From Streptomyces sp. NA04227 (GTDB lineage Bacteria > Actinomycetota > Actinomycetes > Streptomycetales > Streptomycetaceae), in contig NZ_CP054918.1 of the NCBI RefSeq assembly GCF_013364195.1, forward strand, positions 1,229,001 through 1,293,000: DNA of 64,000 nucleotides. The letters run 5' to 3'. The position numbers and the translations under genes were made by a program. The notes beneath the pieces are model-generated. The model did no database searches, was not told where the DNA came from, and saw nothing but the letters and a program-made list of their open reading frames with translations. Positions 1-10,588 of this stretch are shown here, piece by piece; within the stretch, counting starts at the first letter, position 1, and the number at the start of each line of letters is the position of its first letter.

Positions 1-1
1 G

Positions 2-748
2 CTGCCGGACGCCCCGGTCGTCGTGTGGTGGCCGGTCAACGCCCCGCTCGACCCCGCCAAGGACCCGCTCGGCAGCCTCGGCCAGCGCAGGGTGACCGAC
101 AGCTACGCGGCCGAGCAGCCGATCGAGGAGCTCAGCTCGCGCTCCGAGGCGTACACCCCGGGCGACACCGATCTGGCCTGGACCCGGATCACCCCCTGGC
201 GTTCCATGCTGGCGGCCGCGCTCGACCAGGTGGACTGCACGGTCACCGGGGTCACCGTGGAGGGCGAGGAGTTCAACCCGAGCTGCGAGCTGCTCGCGAT
301 GTGGCTCGCCGAACGGCTCGGGGTTCCGGTGGAGCGCACGCTGTCCTCCGGTCCCGGACTGACGGCGGTACGCATGGACACGGACTGCGGGGCGATCTCC
401 CTCGACCGCGCGGACGGTTCGCTGGCCACGCTGTCCGTCGAGGGCCAGCCGCAGCGTGCGGTGGCGCTCAAGCGGCGCGAGACGGCCGAGCTGATCGCCG
501 AGGAGCTGCGGCGCCTCGACCCGGACGACACGTACGCGGCGGCGCTCAGCTTCGGGGTCGAGCACCTCTACGACGCCGCGAAGGCCTCCGGCGGGAGTCG
601 GTCCGCCGGCTCGGAGTCCGCGGGCACGGAGCCCGCGGGCACGGAGTCCGGCGGCGAGCGGTCCGACGCCGCGGAGTCGGCGGGCGAGGCCGAGGCCAAG
701 CCCGCCGCCAAGAAGGCGAAGGCTCCGGCGAAGCGGGCGGCCAAGTGA
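2..748 (+). CDS. opcA: OpcA, glucose-6-phosphate dehydrogenase assembly protein (3' part)
   Basis: The reading frame enters from the window edge, so the N-terminus is missing. The visible ~248 residues match the C-terminal part of the actinobacterial OpcA family, which helps assemble and activate the Zwf dehydrogenase of the oxidative pentose phosphate pathway. Family-like stretches include VVVWWPVNAP and DLAWTRITPWRSML. The last ~60 residues are low complexity: Gly/Ser/Glu-rich, then an Ala/Lys-rich histone-H1-like tail (AKPAAKKAKAPAKRAAK). The stop overlaps the GTG start of pgl by four bases, so the two are translationally coupled. zwf would be expected just upstream, outside the window. 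Confidence 0.93.
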   Translation: MPDAPVVVWWPVNAPLDPAKDPLGSLGQRRVTDSYAAEQPIEELSSRSEAYTPGDTDLAWTRITPWRSMLAAALDQVDCTVTGVTVEGEEFNPSCELLAMWLAERLGVPVERTLSSGPGLTAVRMDTDCGAISLDRADGSLATLSVEGQPQRAVALKRRETAELIAEELRRLDPDDTYAAALSFGVEHLYDAAKASGGSRSAGSESAGTEPAGTESGGERSDAAESAGEAEAKPAAKKAKAPAKRAAK

Positions 749-1536
749 GCGCCCCGCAGCTGGTCGTGCACCGCGCCAAGGAGCTGATGGCCCAGGCCGC
801 CGCGGCCCGCCTGATCACCCGCATCGTGGACGCCCAGTCCTCGCGCGGCAGCGCCTCGGTGGTGCTCACCGGCGGCCGCAACGGCAACGGCCTGCTCGCC
901 GCCCTCGCCGCGGCGCCCGCGCGGGACGCGGTGGACTGGTCCCGGCTCGACCTGTGGTGGGGCGACGAACGCTTCCTGCCCGAGGGCGACCCGGACCGCA
1001 ATGTCACCCAGGCCCGCGCGGCACTCCTGGACGCCGTACCGCTGGACCCGAAGCGGGTGCACCCGATGCCCGCCGCCGACGCGGGCGGGGCGGTGCACTC
1101 CGGCGATGCCGACGCCGCGGCCGAGGCCTACGCACGCGAGCTCGCGGCGGCGGCCGGGCCGGAGGACCACGCAGGGGTACCGGCCTTCGACGTACTGATG
1201 CTCGGCGTCGGTCCGGACACCCATGTCGCCTCGCTCTTCCCGGAGTTGCCCGCGGTCCGCGAGACCGAGCGCACCGTGGTGGGCGTGCACGGTGCGCCGA
1301 AGCCGCCGCCCACCCGTGTCTCGCTGACACTGCCCGCGATCCGGGCCGCCCGCGAGGTGTGGCTGCTCGCGGCGGGCGAGGACAAGGCGGGCGCCGTGGC
1401 GATCGCCCTCTCCGGCGCGGGCGAGATCCAGGCCCCCGCGGCGGGCGCCCGCGGCACGGCCCGCACCCTGTGGCTGCTCGACGCGGCCGCCGCCTCGCAG
1501 CTCCCCCGGGACCTGCTGCCGCCCGCGGTGGCCTGA
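745..1536 (+). CDS. pgl: 6-phosphogluconolactonase
   Basis: This 263-residue protein of the Pgl/NagB-like family hydrolyses 6-phosphogluconolactone to 6-phosphogluconate in the oxidative pentose phosphate pathway. Family motifs are visible: LTGGRNGN near residue 35 in place of the usual SGGSTP loop, LWWGDERFLP near 70, and DVLMLGVGPDTHVASLFP near 150. The GTG start at 745 was chosen because it begins the recognisable domain and forms a GTGA overlap with opcA. An upstream extension in this frame only runs inside opcA. Cytosolic. Confidence 0.94.
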   Translation: MSAPQLVVHRAKELMAQAAAARLITRIVDAQSSRGSASVVLTGGRNGNGLLAALAAAPARDAVDWSRLDLWWGDERFLPEGDPDRNVTQARAALLDAVPLDPKRVHPMPAADAGGAVHSGDADAAAEAYARELAAAAGPEDHAGVPAFDVLMLGVGPDTHVASLFPELPAVRETERTVVGVHGAPKPPPTRVSLTLPAIRAAREVWLLAAGEDKAGAVAIALSGAGEIQAPAAGARGTARTLWLLDAAAASQLPRDLLPPAVA

Positions 1537-1577
1537 GCCGGGACGGGACGGGCCGTACGTGGGAGTCGCTGCGGGGC

Positions 1578-1634
1578 AGCCGGTCGTCGGTACCGGTCAG
1601 CGGTACGGGTCAGCGGTACGGGTCAGCCGGTCCG
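1578..1634. repeat. Short tandem repeats downstream of pgl
   Basis: A 13-base unit close to GGTACGGGTCAGC occurs about three times between the convergent pgl and DUF2087 genes. No coding function is seen. Confidence 0.6.
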
Positions 1635-1651
1635 CGGGAGCGGGCAGTTGC

Positions 1652-2143
1652 TCAGGCCGCGGACCGGTCGCTCGCCTCGGCGAGCCGGTACCGGCTTCCG
1701 TCCCGCTCCCGTACGAGCAGCCCCTCGCAGACGCAGTAGCGGCGCAGCGCGGCCGTGTCCTCGTGCACCTCGGCGAAGGCCTCGTTGACCTCCTGCTCGG
1801 TGTAAGTGCGGCCGGGCGCGAGGTACTTGGCGGTCAGATGGACGAGGAGTTCCTGGCGGACGGAGCGCCGGACCGGGATGGCGGTGAGCCGGCCCCCGGC
1901 GAAGAAGCCGACCAGGGCACGCGGCACGTCCGGCGCCGCCTCGGGCGGGGGCGGACGGCGGAACACCCCGGGATCGGCGTACAGCGAACCGTCCTCCGCT
2001 CGCCGTACGAGTCCGGCCTGCACCAGCCGCGCGAGCGGCCTGCGGACCTCCTCGACCTCGCGGGGCGGCAGTTGCCCGAGCACGATCCTCGCGTACAGGC
2101 GCTGTCGTTCCGGGTCCGCGAGCGCGGCGAGTACATGGTCCAT
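1652..2143 (-). CDS. DUF2087 domain protein with winged-helix N-terminus
   Basis: This 163-residue protein has an N-terminal ~60-residue segment that looks like an ArsR-type winged helix (starting MDHVLAALADPERQRLYARI). The C-terminal half matches DUF2087: GGRLTAIPVRRSVRQ, GRTYTEQEVNEAFAEVHED and LRRYCVCEGLLVRERDG. Such proteins are annotated as putative transcriptional regulators; no target is known to me. It lies between pgl (convergent) and pgi (same strand, downstream of it) and is probably transcribed alone. Confidence 0.82.
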   Translation of the reverse strand: MDHVLAALADPERQRLYARIVLGQLPPREVEEVRRPLARLVQAGLVRRAEDGSLYADPGVFRRPPPPEAAPDVPRALVGFFAGGRLTAIPVRRSVRQELLVHLTAKYLAPGRTYTEQEVNEAFAEVHEDTAALRRYCVCEGLLVRERDGSRYRLAEASDRSAA

Positions 2144-2270
2144 GACGGTCCTCCGTGGGTGGTCTGCCCGCGCAGTCTTCTCCGCCCGGCCCTGGGCCGC
2201 ATCCCAATTTCGCTACGGGCCGGCGCGGCCGTGTCCCCGCCGGGCCACCGCCGCGCCCGCTACGGGCGGC

Positions 2271-3923
2271 TCAACGCCCCCTGAACTCCCGGTACTTGGC
2301 GACCAGCGCCTGTGTCGAGGCATCAAGTCCGGGGACGTCCGCGCCGTCGGTGAGCGCGGGTTCCACGCGCTTGGCGAGCACCTTGCCGAGTTCGACGCCC
2401 CACTGGTCGAAGGAGTCGATGTTCCACACCGCGCCCTGGACGAAGACCTTGTGCTCGTAGAGGGCCACCAACTGGCCGAGCACGGACGGCGTGAGCTTCT
2501 TGGCCAGGATGGTCGTGGTGGGGTGGTTGCCCTTGAAGGTCTTGTGCGGGACGAGGTCCTCGCTCACACCCTCGGCCCGGACCTCCTCGGCGCTCTTGCC
2601 GAAGGCCAGCGCCTGGGTCTGTGCGAAGAAGTTGGCCATCAGCAGGTCGTGCTGGGCGATCAGACCGGGCTGGAGATCGTGCACCGGCGCGGCGAAGCCG
2701 ATGAAGTCGGCCGGGATCAGCTTGGTGCCCTGGTGGATCAGCTGGAAGTAGGCGTGCTGGCCGTTGGTGCCCGGGGTGCCCCAGACCACGGGACCGGTCT
2801 GCCAGGAGACCTCCTGGCCCGAGCGGTCCACGTACTTGCCGTTGGACTCCATGTCGAGCTGCTGGAGATAGGCAGGGAACCGCGAGAGATAGTGCGAGTA
2901 GGGCAGCACGGCGTGCGACTGGGCGCCGAGGAAGTTGCCGTACCAGATGCCCAACAGGCCCATCAGCAAAGGGGCGTTGGCCTCGGGCGGCGCGGTGCGG
3001 AAGTGCTCGTCCATCAGGTGGAAGCCGTCGAGCATCTCCCGGAAGCGCTCCGGGCCGATCGCGATCATCAGGGAGAGCCCGATGGCGGAGTCGTAGGAGT
3101 AGCGGCCGCCGACCCACTCCCAGAACTCGAACATATTGGCCGTGTCGATGCCGAAGGCGGCCACCTTCTCGGCGTTGGTGGACAGCGCCACGAAGTGCTT
3201 GGCGACCGCGTCCTGTCCGGCCCGCAGCTCGGTGAGCAGCCAGTCCCGCGCGGAGGTGGCGTTGGTGAGCGTCTCGATGGTGGTGAACGTCTTGGAGGCG
3301 ATGACGAACAGGGTCTCGGCCGGGTCCAGGTCGCGCACGGCCTCGTGCAGATCGGCGCCGTCGACGTTGGAGACGAAACGGACCGTCAACTCCCGGTCGG
3401 TGAAGGAGCGCAGGACCTCGTAGGCCATCGCGGGGCCGAGGTCGGAGCCGCCGATGCCGATGTTGACGACATTGCGGACGGGCTTGCCGGTGTGCCCGGT
3501 CCACTCCCCCGCGCGCACCCGGTCGGCGAAGGCGCTCATCTTGTCCAGAACGGCATGCACCTCGGGCACCACATTGGTGCCGTCCACCTCGGCCACGGCC
3601 TCGCGCGGGGCCCGCAGCGCGGTGTGCAGCACCGGCCGGTTCTCCGTGATGTTGATCCGCTCGCCGCGGAACATGGCGTCCCGCAGCCCGAACACGTCCC
3701 GGGCGGCGGCCAGTTCGCGCAGCAGCCGCAGCGTCTCGTCGGTGACCAGATGCTTGGCGTAGTCGATGTGCAGGTCCCCGACCTGGAGCGTGTAGGTGTC
3801 CGCACGCTCCGGACCGGCGGCGAACAGCTCGCGCAGCCGCACCTCGCCGAGCTCCTGCCGGTGCTTCTCCAGCGCCTGCCACTCGGCGGTCCTGTCGAGC
3901 CTGGAAGGGCTTGCTGCGTTCAT
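2271..3923 (-). CDS. pgi: Glucose-6-phosphate isomerase
   Basis: This 550-residue protein interconverts glucose 6-phosphate and fructose 6-phosphate. Signature regions are clear: [32 protein letters not shown] and [20 protein letters not shown] with the family motif ending in [14 protein letters not shown]. The length is typical of bacterial Pgi. The start [11 protein letters not shown] at 3923 was preferred because it begins the conserved N-terminal helix; about 46 codons of open frame further upstream are Arg/Pro-rich and not family-like. The gene stands alone, with the RbpA-family gene upstream on the same strand behind a hairpin. Confidence 0.96.
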   Translation of the reverse strand: MNAASPSRLDRTAEWQALEKHRQELGEVRLRELFAAGPERADTYTLQVGDLHIDYAKHLVTDETLRLLRELAAARDVFGLRDAMFRGERINITENRPVLHTALRAPREAVAEVDGTNVVPEVHAVLDKMSAFADRVRAGEWTGHTGKPVRNVVNIGIGGSDLGPAMAYEVLRSFTDRELTVRFVSNVDGADLHEAVRDLDPAETLFVIASKTFTTIETLTNATSARDWLLTELRAGQDAVAKHFVALSTNAEKVAAFGIDTANMFEFWEWVGGRYSYDSAIGLSLMIAIGPERFREMLDGFHLMDEHFRTAPPEANAPLLMGLLGIWYGNFLGAQSHAVLPYSHYLSRFPAYLQQLDMESNGKYVDRSGQEVSWQTGPVVWGTPGTNGQHAYFQLIHQGTKLIPADFIGFAAPVHDLQPGLIAQHDLLMANFFAQTQALAFGKSAEEVRAEGVSEDLVPHKTFKGNHPTTTILAKKLTPSVLGQLVALYEHKVFVQGAVWNIDSFDQWGVELGKVLAKRVEPALTDGADVPGLDASTQALVAKYREFRGR

Positions 3924-4174
3924 CCGGGCGTCAGCCTTCTCTCTGTCCCTCGTCCTGACGTACGACGCGTGCCTCGCGCGTCCCCGTCCTGTGCCCCGCG
4001 GCTCCCAACTTAATTGATCAGGCGGCGGGTACGGGCAAGGCGAGGACCGGGGCGACGACAACGCGACAGCGGGGCGGCGAGGCTGCGAGAGGCTTCGCGC
4101 GAGGGCGCCAAGGACAAGCGCGCACGCCCGGGCGCGCGCCGTGCCACCGGGACGCAGGTCCCGTAAAACGCGTG

Positions 4175-4202
4175 CGGCCGGGCGCGCTTGGGCACCCGGC
4201 CG
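4175..4202 (-). terminator. Rho-independent terminator after the RbpA-family gene
   Basis: CGGCCGGG pairs with CCCGGCCG around a 12-base loop. On the minus strand a TTTT run follows within about eight bases. It sits three bases past the stop of the RbpA-family gene. Confidence 0.7.
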
Positions 4203-4205
4203 TTC

Positions 4206-4541
4206 TCAGATCTCGCCCCGCAGCTTGGCGAGGGCTTCGGCGAGGATCGCCTCGCCGTCCGCGTCGCTGCGCCGCTCCCGTACATACGCGAGGTGCGTCT
4301 TGTACGGCTCGGTGCGCGGCGGGTCCGGCGGGTTGTCCGCGTCCTGCCCCGCCGGGAAGCCGCAGCGCGGGCAGTCCCAGGTGTCGGGCACGGTCGCGTC
4401 GCTGGCGAAGCTGGGCTTGGTCTCGTGCCCGTTGGAGCACCAGAAGGAGATGCGCAGCCGGGGCGCGGACTCGCCACGCTCGGCCTCGCCCATCGGCCCC
4501 GCCCCGACCCGGCTTCCCCGGATCGCGTTGCCACTTGCCAC
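4206..4541 (-). CDS. RbpA-family RNA polymerase-binding protein
   Basis: This 111-residue protein belongs to the RbpA family, which binds RNA polymerase and the principal sigma factor to stimulate initiation. The family's zinc ligands are present as C35-x3-H39 and C57-x2-C60, and the C-terminal helical part ends AILAEALAKLRGEI. The classic RbpA motif THWDML in the sigma-binding region is here THLAYV, so this is probably the divergent paralogue found in the pgi-secG neighbourhood of streptomycetes rather than the main RbpA. The GTG start at 4541 is preceded by GGGAG at a good distance. Confidence 0.85.
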   Translation of the reverse strand: MASGNAIRGSRVGAGPMGEAERGESAPRLRISFWCSNGHETKPSFASDATVPDTWDCPRCGFPAGQDADNPPDPPRTEPYKTHLAYVRERRSDADGEAILAEALAKLRGEI

Positions 4542-4771
4542 GGTCGTAACTCCCTGCGTGAAGGTGCTGCACTGCGTCGGCAGCGGCTGAGCCGTGAAGG
4601 GCCTCGAAGGAATTGCCCCCTCCGCTGCAGCGCCTGAAGTCTACGTATCGCTCAACACTCGTCCGGTGAGGGGAGCATGGCCCCGGCGGACACGCAAGCC
4701 CCATGATAGGCCGCGCTCGAAGGCGCGTACCCGGCATGGGGCTCACGATTGGTCATTCGGCACGCTCTGCG

Positions 4772-5005
4772 TCAGTCGATCTTCATCAGCAGACCGAGTA
4801 CGACGATGCAGGCGAACCACAGCGACCCGACCACGACGGTGATGCGGTCGAGGTTGCGCTCGGCCACGGAGGAGCCGCCGACCGACGACTGCATACCGCC
4901 GCCGAACATGTCGGAGAGACCGCCGCCCTTGCCCTTGTGCATCAGCACGAGCAGCATCAGCAGCAGGCTGAGAACGATAAGGGCGATCGAGAACCCCAAT
5001 TCCAC
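4772..5005 (-). CDS. secG: Preprotein translocase subunit SecG
   Basis: This 77-residue inner-membrane protein of the SecYEG channel has two hydrophobic segments (about residues 3-21 and 53-73). They flank the conserved cytoplasmic loop HKGKGGGLSDMFGGG. The GTG start (VVELGF) follows GGAAG by seven bases; the in-frame extension upstream is Arg-rich and runs into a hairpin. It lies downstream of tpiA, as in other actinomycetes, but a strong hairpin separates the two. Confidence 0.93.
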   Translation of the reverse strand: MELGFSIALIVLSLLLMLLVLMHKGKGGGLSDMFGGGMQSSVGGSSVAERNLDRITVVVGSLWFACIVVLGLLMKID

Positions 5006-5050
5006 GACTGGACTTCCTTTCCGGGGGATTCCCTCGGATCTGTACGGACA

Positions 5051-5078
5051 GCGGGGCCGAAGCGTGCTCCGGCCCCGC
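5051..5078 (-). terminator. Hairpin between tpiA and secG
   Basis: GCGGGGCCG pairs with CGGCCCCGC across a 10-base loop. It is placed after the tpiA stop and about 45 bases before the secG start, so it may terminate or attenuate tpiA transcripts. Confidence 0.5.
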
Positions 5079-5122
5079 AAGAGTACGACGTAACGGCGCT
5101 AGCGCATACTCACCGGTCTTTG

Positions 5123-5152
5123 CTACCGGTACCTACTGGTCCCTACTGGTCC
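5123..5152 (-). repeat. Tandem 10-bp duplication at the tpiA stop codon
   Basis: The unit CTACTGGTCC (plus strand) is present twice in tandem at 5133-5152, with a degenerate third copy before it. It duplicates the last two codons (Asp-Gln) and stop region of tpiA. Confidence 0.7.
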
Positions 5153-5922
5153 TTGAAGCGCACGATCTTGACGAATTCGTCCGCGTCCAGGGCCGCGCCG
5201 CCCACCAGGGCGCCGTCGACGTCCGGCTGCGCCATGATCGCGGCCACGTTGGCGCCCTTCACCGAGCCGCCGTACTGGATACGGACCTTCGCGGCCAGTT
5301 CCGGCGAGTACAGCTTGGCCAGCTGGTCACGGATCGCGCGGCAGACCTCCTGGGCGTCCTCGGGGGTCGCCACCTCGCCGGTGCCGATCGCCCAGACCGG
5401 CTCGTAGGCGATCACGATCGACTCGGCCTGCTCGGCCGGGACGTCCCTCAGGCCGCCCTCGACCTGGGCGAGCGTGTGCTCCACGTGGTTGCCCGCCTTG
5501 CGGACCTCCAGGCCCTCGCCGACGCACATGATCGGGGTCAGGCCGTGCTTGTACGCGGCCTTGACCTTGGCGTTGACGATCTCGTCGGTCTCGTGGTGGT
5601 ACTGGCGGCGCTCCGAGTGGCCGATGGTCACATAGGTGCACTTCAGCTTGGTGAGCATGGGGCCGGAGATCTCGCCGGTGAAGGCGCCGGAGTCCTGGGC
5701 CGAGATGTCCTGGGCGCCGTACTTGATCTTCAGCTTGTCGCCGTCGACCAGGGTCTGCACCGAGCGCAGGTCGGTGAACGGCGGGAGCACGGCGACCTCG
5801 ACGGTCTCGTAGTCCTTGTCCGCGAGCGCGAAGGCGAGCTTCTGGACGTGGGCGATGGCCTCGAGGTGGTTGAGGTTCATCTTCCAGTTGCCCGCCATGA
5901 GCGGCGTACGGGTCTCACTCAT
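5143..5922 (-). CDS. tpiA: Triosephosphate isomerase
   Basis: This 259-residue TIM-barrel enzyme interconverts dihydroxyacetone phosphate and glyceraldehyde 3-phosphate. It shows the N-terminal AGNWKMN with the catalytic Lys, [10 protein letters not shown] with the catalytic His, and [11 protein letters not shown] with the catalytic Glu. The phosphate-binding [12 protein letters not shown] is also present. The ATG at 5922 begins the family N-terminus. It follows pgk by seven bases and is very likely co-transcribed with it. Confidence 0.97.
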   Translation of the reverse strand: MSETRTPLMAGNWKMNLNHLEAIAHVQKLAFALADKDYETVEVAVLPPFTDLRSVQTLVDGDKLKIKYGAQDISAQDSGAFTGEISGPMLTKLKCTYVTIGHSERRQYHHETDEIVNAKVKAAYKHGLTPIMCVGEGLEVRKAGNHVEHTLAQVEGGLRDVPAEQAESIVIAYEPVWAIGTGEVATPEDAQEVCRAIRDQLAKLYSPELAAKVRIQYGGSVKGANVAAIMAQPDVDGALVGGAALDADEFVKIVRFKDQ

Positions 5923-5929
5923 CAGGTGT

Positions 5930-7141
5930 TCAGTCCTTAAGTGCGGCGAGGCCGGGGAGCGTCTTGCCCTCGAGGTACTCGAGGCTGGCGCCGCCGCCGG
6001 TGGAAATGTGGCCGTAGGCATTCTCGTCGAAACCGAGCAGGCGCACGGCGGCGGCCGAGTCACCGCCGCCCACGACGGTGAACGCAGGGCTGTCGAGCAG
6101 CGCCTGCGCGACGGCCCGGGTGCCGCCCTCGAAGTCGGGGTGCTCGAAGACGCCCATCGGGCCGTTCCAGAACACGGTGGCCGCGTCGGCGAGCTTCTCG
6201 GCGTAGAGCTTGCGCGTCTCGGGGCCGATGTCCATGCCCTCCTCGTCGGCCGGGATGGCGTCGGCCGGCACGGTGGTGGGGTTGACCGGGGCCTTGGTCT
6301 TCAGGTCCGGGAATTCGGGCGAGACCAGGACGTCGACCGGGAGCACGAACTCCACCCCGCGCTCCTTGGCCCGCTTCAGGTAGTCCAGGCAGGCCGGGAC
6401 CTGGTCCTCCTGGAGCAGCGACTTGCCGACCTCGTGGCCCTGCGCCTTGAGGAAGGTGTAGGCCATGCCGCCGCCGATGAGGATGCGGTCGGCCTTCTCC
6501 AAAAGGTGGTCGATCACCCCGAGCTTGTCGGAGACCTTGGCGCCGCCGAGCGCGACGACGTACGGGCGCCGTACGTCCTCGGTGAGCTTCCTGAGCACCT
6601 CGACCTCGGCGCCGATCAGATAGCCCGCGTAGTGCAGCAGCTTCGCCGGAAGGTCGAAGACCGAGGCGTGCTTACGGTGCACCGCGCCGAATCCGTCGCC
6701 CACGTACACATCGGCCAGGGCGGCGAGCTGCTCGGCGAAGGCGTCGCGCTCGGCATCGTCCTTGCTGGTCTCACCCGGGTTGAAGCGCAGGTTCTCGATC
6801 ACCGCGACCTGGCCGGGCTCAAGGCCGTCCACGGCCTCGTGCGCGGCGGGGCCGACGGTGTCCTGGGCGAACGCGACCGGCTTGCCGAGGAGTTCACCGA
6901 GCCGCTCGGCGGCGGGCAGCAGCGAGAAGGCCGGGTCCGGGGCGCCCTTGGGGCGGCCGAGGTGCGAGGCCACGACCACCTTGGCACCGGCGTCCGCGAG
7001 TGCCTTCACCGTGGGCAACACGGCGCGGATACGGCCGTCGTCGGTGATCACCCCGTCGGCGAGCGGCACATTGAGGTCGGCGCGGACGAAGACCCGCCGG
7101 GCCTCCACTCCCGCGGCGAGAAGGTCGTCGATCGTCTTCAT
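5930..7141 (-). CDS. pgk: Phosphoglycerate kinase
   Basis: This 403-residue protein transfers phosphate between 1,3-bisphosphoglycerate and ADP in glycolysis. Motifs include [12 protein letters not shown] at the N-terminus, [20 protein letters not shown] in the nucleotide domain and [14 protein letters not shown] near the end. Length and start ([11 protein letters not shown]) are typical. The gene is second in the gap-pgk-tpiA order, but a strong hairpin lies between gap and pgk and could set different mRNA levels. Confidence 0.97.
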   Translation of the reverse strand: MKTIDDLLAAGVEARRVFVRADLNVPLADGVITDDGRIRAVLPTVKALADAGAKVVVASHLGRPKGAPDPAFSLLPAAERLGELLGKPVAFAQDTVGPAAHEAVDGLEPGQVAVIENLRFNPGETSKDDAERDAFAEQLAALADVYVGDGFGAVHRKHASVFDLPAKLLHYAGYLIGAEVEVLRKLTEDVRRPYVVALGGAKVSDKLGVIDHLLEKADRILIGGGMAYTFLKAQGHEVGKSLLQEDQVPACLDYLKRAKERGVEFVLPVDVLVSPEFPDLKTKAPVNPTTVPADAIPADEEGMDIGPETRKLYAEKLADAATVFWNGPMGVFEHPDFEGGTRAVAQALLDSPAFTVVGGGDSAAAVRLLGFDENAYGHISTGGGASLEYLEGKTLPGLAALKD

Positions 7142-7200
7142 GTACTGACTCCTGCATTAGCTCTGACAGAAAAATACGGGGGCGGGTGGCGCGCACGCAC

Positions 7201-7234
7201 GACAGGGCCCGGGCAAGCGTGCCCGAGCCCTGTC
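7201..7234 (-). terminator. Strong hairpin between gap and pgk
   Basis: GACAGGG-CCCGGGC pairs with GCCCG-GCCCTGTC across a six-base loop, with about 12 paired bases and one small mismatch. It lies 37 bases past the gap stop and likely terminates or processes gap mRNA. Confidence 0.65.
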
Positions 7235-7270
7235 GATCACATCGCACTGCCTTGCGTGACGGCTAACGGA

Positions 7271-8479
<1,209 letters not shown>

Positions 8480-8495
8480 CTACGCCCCTCGTGGC

Positions 8496-8533
8496 GCGTT
8501 CTCGGCCGCCTTTCGAAGAACTTCCGAGAACGC
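8496..8533 (-). terminator. Hairpin after whiA
   Basis: GCGTTCTCGG pairs perfectly with CCGAGAACGC over an 18-base loop, 14 bases past the whiA stop. It separates whiA from the gap promoter region. Confidence 0.5.
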
Positions 8534-8546
8534 GGTTTTCTCTTTC

Positions 8547-9536
8547 TCAGCCTGCGAGATTTTCCGCGAGTTCCTCGGACAGGCTGGATTCCGTGCCCGG
8601 GATTCCGAGGTCCTGGGCGCGCTTGTCCGCCATGGCGAGCAGCCGCCGGATACGTCCGGCGACGGCGTCCTTGGTCAGCGGCGGGTCGGCCAGCGCGCCC
8701 AGCTCCTCCAGGGACGCCTGCTTGTGCTCCATGCGCAGCCGTCCGGCCGCCGCGAGGTGCTCGGGCACCTCCTCGCCGAGGATCTCCAGGGCGCGCTGCA
8801 CCCGGGCTCCGGCGGCCACCGCGGCGCGGGCCGAGCGGCGCAGGTTGGCGTCGTCGAAGTTGGCGAGGCGGTTGGCGGTGGCCCGCACCTCGCGCCGCAT
8901 CCGGCGCTCCTCCCAGGCCAGCACCGACTCGTGCGCGCCGAGGCGGGTCAGCAGGGCGCCGATCGCGTCGCCGTCGCGGACCACGACCCGGTCCACGCCG
9001 CGTACCTCACGGGCCTTCGCGGCGATCGACAGCCTGCGCGCCGCGCCGACCAGGGCGAGCGCGGCCTCGGGGCCGGGGCAGGTCACCTCCAGCGAGGAGG
9101 AGCGGCCGGGTTCGGTGAGCGAGCCGTGCGCGAGGAAGGCGCCGCGCCAGGCGGCCTCGGCGTCACAGGTGGCCCCCGAGACCACCTGCGGCGGCAGCCC
9201 GCGGATGGGGCGGCCGCGGCCGTCGACAAGGCCGGTCTGCCGGGCCAGCTGGTCGCCGCCCGCCACGACCCGTACGACGTAGCGCGAGCCGCGGCGCAGT
9301 CCGCCCGGGGCCATCACGATCAGCTCGGAACTGTGGCCGAAGATCTCCAGGATGTCGCGCTTGAGGCGGCGCGCCGCCATGGCGGTGTCGAGCTCGGCCT
9401 CGATCACGATGCGGCCGCTGACGAGGTGGAGTCCGCCGGCGAACCGCAGGATTGCCGAGACCTCGGCTTTTCTGCAGCACGTCCGGGTGACGGGAAGCCG
9501 GGAGATCTCGTCCTTCACCTCTGCCGTCATCGCCAT
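8547..9536 (-). CDS. whiA: Sporulation transcription regulator WhiA
   Basis: This 329-residue protein has the LAGLIDADG-homing-endonuclease-like N-terminal fold and a C-terminal helix-turn-helix of WhiA (start [23 protein letters not shown] region around [22 protein letters not shown]). In Streptomyces WhiA acts with WhiB to control sporulation septation genes. It is the last gene of the uvrC-rapZ-yvcK-whiA operon, and its start overlaps the end of yvcK by ten bases. Confidence 0.97.
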   Translation of the reverse strand: MAMTAEVKDEISRLPVTRTCCRKAEVSAILRFAGGLHLVSGRIVIEAELDTAMAARRLKRDILEIFGHSSELIVMAPGGLRRGSRYVVRVVAGGDQLARQTGLVDGRGRPIRGLPPQVVSGATCDAEAAWRGAFLAHGSLTEPGRSSSLEVTCPGPEAALALVGAARRLSIAAKAREVRGVDRVVVRDGDAIGALLTRLGAHESVLAWEERRMRREVRATANRLANFDDANLRRSARAAVAAGARVQRALEILGEEVPEHLAAAGRLRMEHKQASLEELGALADPPLTKDAVAGRIRRLLAMADKRAQDLGIPGTESSLSEELAENLAG

Positions 9537-10588
9537 GGGCCGATCCTTCCATGCATCCGAAAAATACGGTCGTACGCGGCGGCCAGCAGCTCCGGGTCGT
9601 GCCGGGGAGTCCCGTCGGGCCGTGCCACCGGCGCCAGTTCGACCGCGGCGCCGAAGCGCTCGGCGGCCTGCGTCAGCACGTCACGATCGGGCACGGCGGC
9701 CTCGTCGGCCAGCACCACGTCCAGGGCGAGTTTAGGGGCGTGTCGCCCCAAAACCTCCAAATGACGCTGCGGTGAGAAGCCCTCGGTTTCTCCGGGTTGT
9801 GGTGCGAGGTTCAGCGAGAGCACCCGGCGCGCCTTGGTCTCGGTGAGCGCCTGGAGCAGCTCGGGCACCAGCAGGTGCGGGATGACCGAGGAGAACCAGG
9901 AGCCGGGGCCCAGGACCACCCAGTCCGCGTCGAGCACCGCGGCGACCGCCTCGGGTACCGCGGGCGGGTCCTGCGGGAGAAGGTGGACCGACTGCACCTC
10001 GCCCGGGGTGAGCGCCACATTGGCCTGCCCGCGCACGGTGTCCACCTCCTCGGGCCGCTCCGGGTCGTGGCCGCGGACCAGGGCCTGGAGTTCCAGCGGC
10101 ACCGCGGACATGGGAAGTACCCGTCCGTGTGCGCCGAGCAGGGTGCCGACCAGGTCGAGCGCCTGGACGTGGTCGCCCAGCTGTTCCCACAGTGCCACGA
10201 TGAGCAGGTTGCCGACCGCGTGGTCGTGCAGCTCGCCCTGGGAGTGGAAGCGGTGCTGGATGACGCGCGCCCAGGTCTGGCCCCATTCGTCGTCGCCGCA
10301 CAGCGCCGCGAGCGCCTTGCGCAGGTCGCCGGGCGGCAGGACGCCCAGTTCGTCGCGCAGCCGCCCGCTGGAGCCGCCGTCGTCGGCGACGGTGACCACC
10401 GCGGTGAGATCGCCGGTGATGCGTCGCAGGGCGGCGAGCGAGGCGGACAGCCCCATCCCGCCGCCGAGCGCGACGACCTTCGGCTGTGCCCCGCGGCGGC
10501 CGCCCCGGCGGGTGAGGGCGGACCGTGCCCGCGGCACGGTGGGGCTGTCCCGGAGCATCCGGCGCAGCCGGGAGGTGCCAGATGTCAT
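9527..10588 (-). CDS. yvcK: YvcK/CuvA-family protein (gluconeogenesis factor)
   Basis: This 353-residue protein of the YvcK family has a Rossmann-like nucleotide-sugar-binding fold. The fold is shown by [32 protein letters not shown] and [18 protein letters not shown]. YvcK homologues support growth on gluconeogenic carbon sources and cell-wall homeostasis. The ATG overlaps the rapZ stop by four bases, and the 3' end overlaps whiA, in the order conserved across actinobacteria and firmicutes. Confidence 0.95.
   Translation of the reverse strand: MTSGTSRLRRMLRDSPTVPRARSALTRRGGRRGAQPKVVALGGGMGLSASLAALRRITGDLTAVVTVADDGGSSGRLRDELGVLPPGDLRKALAALCGDDEWGQTWARVIQHRFHSQGELHDHAVGNLLIVALWEQLGDHVQALDLVGTLLGAHGRVLPMSAVPLELQALVRGHDPERPEEVDTVRGQANVALTPGEVQSVHLLPQDPPAVPEAVAAVLDADWVVLGPGSWFSSVIPHLLVPELLQALTETKARRVLSLNLAPQPGETEGFSPQRHLEVLGRHAPKLALDVVLADEAAVPDRDVLTQAAERFGAAVELAPVARPDGTPRHDPELLAAAYDRIFRMHGRIGPWR

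Noticed and set aside
1806..4013. A 735-codon open frame on the plus strand opposite pgi
   Set aside because: It is the antisense shadow of pgi caused by third-position GC bias. It has no family similarity, and the opposite strand encodes a complete enzyme.
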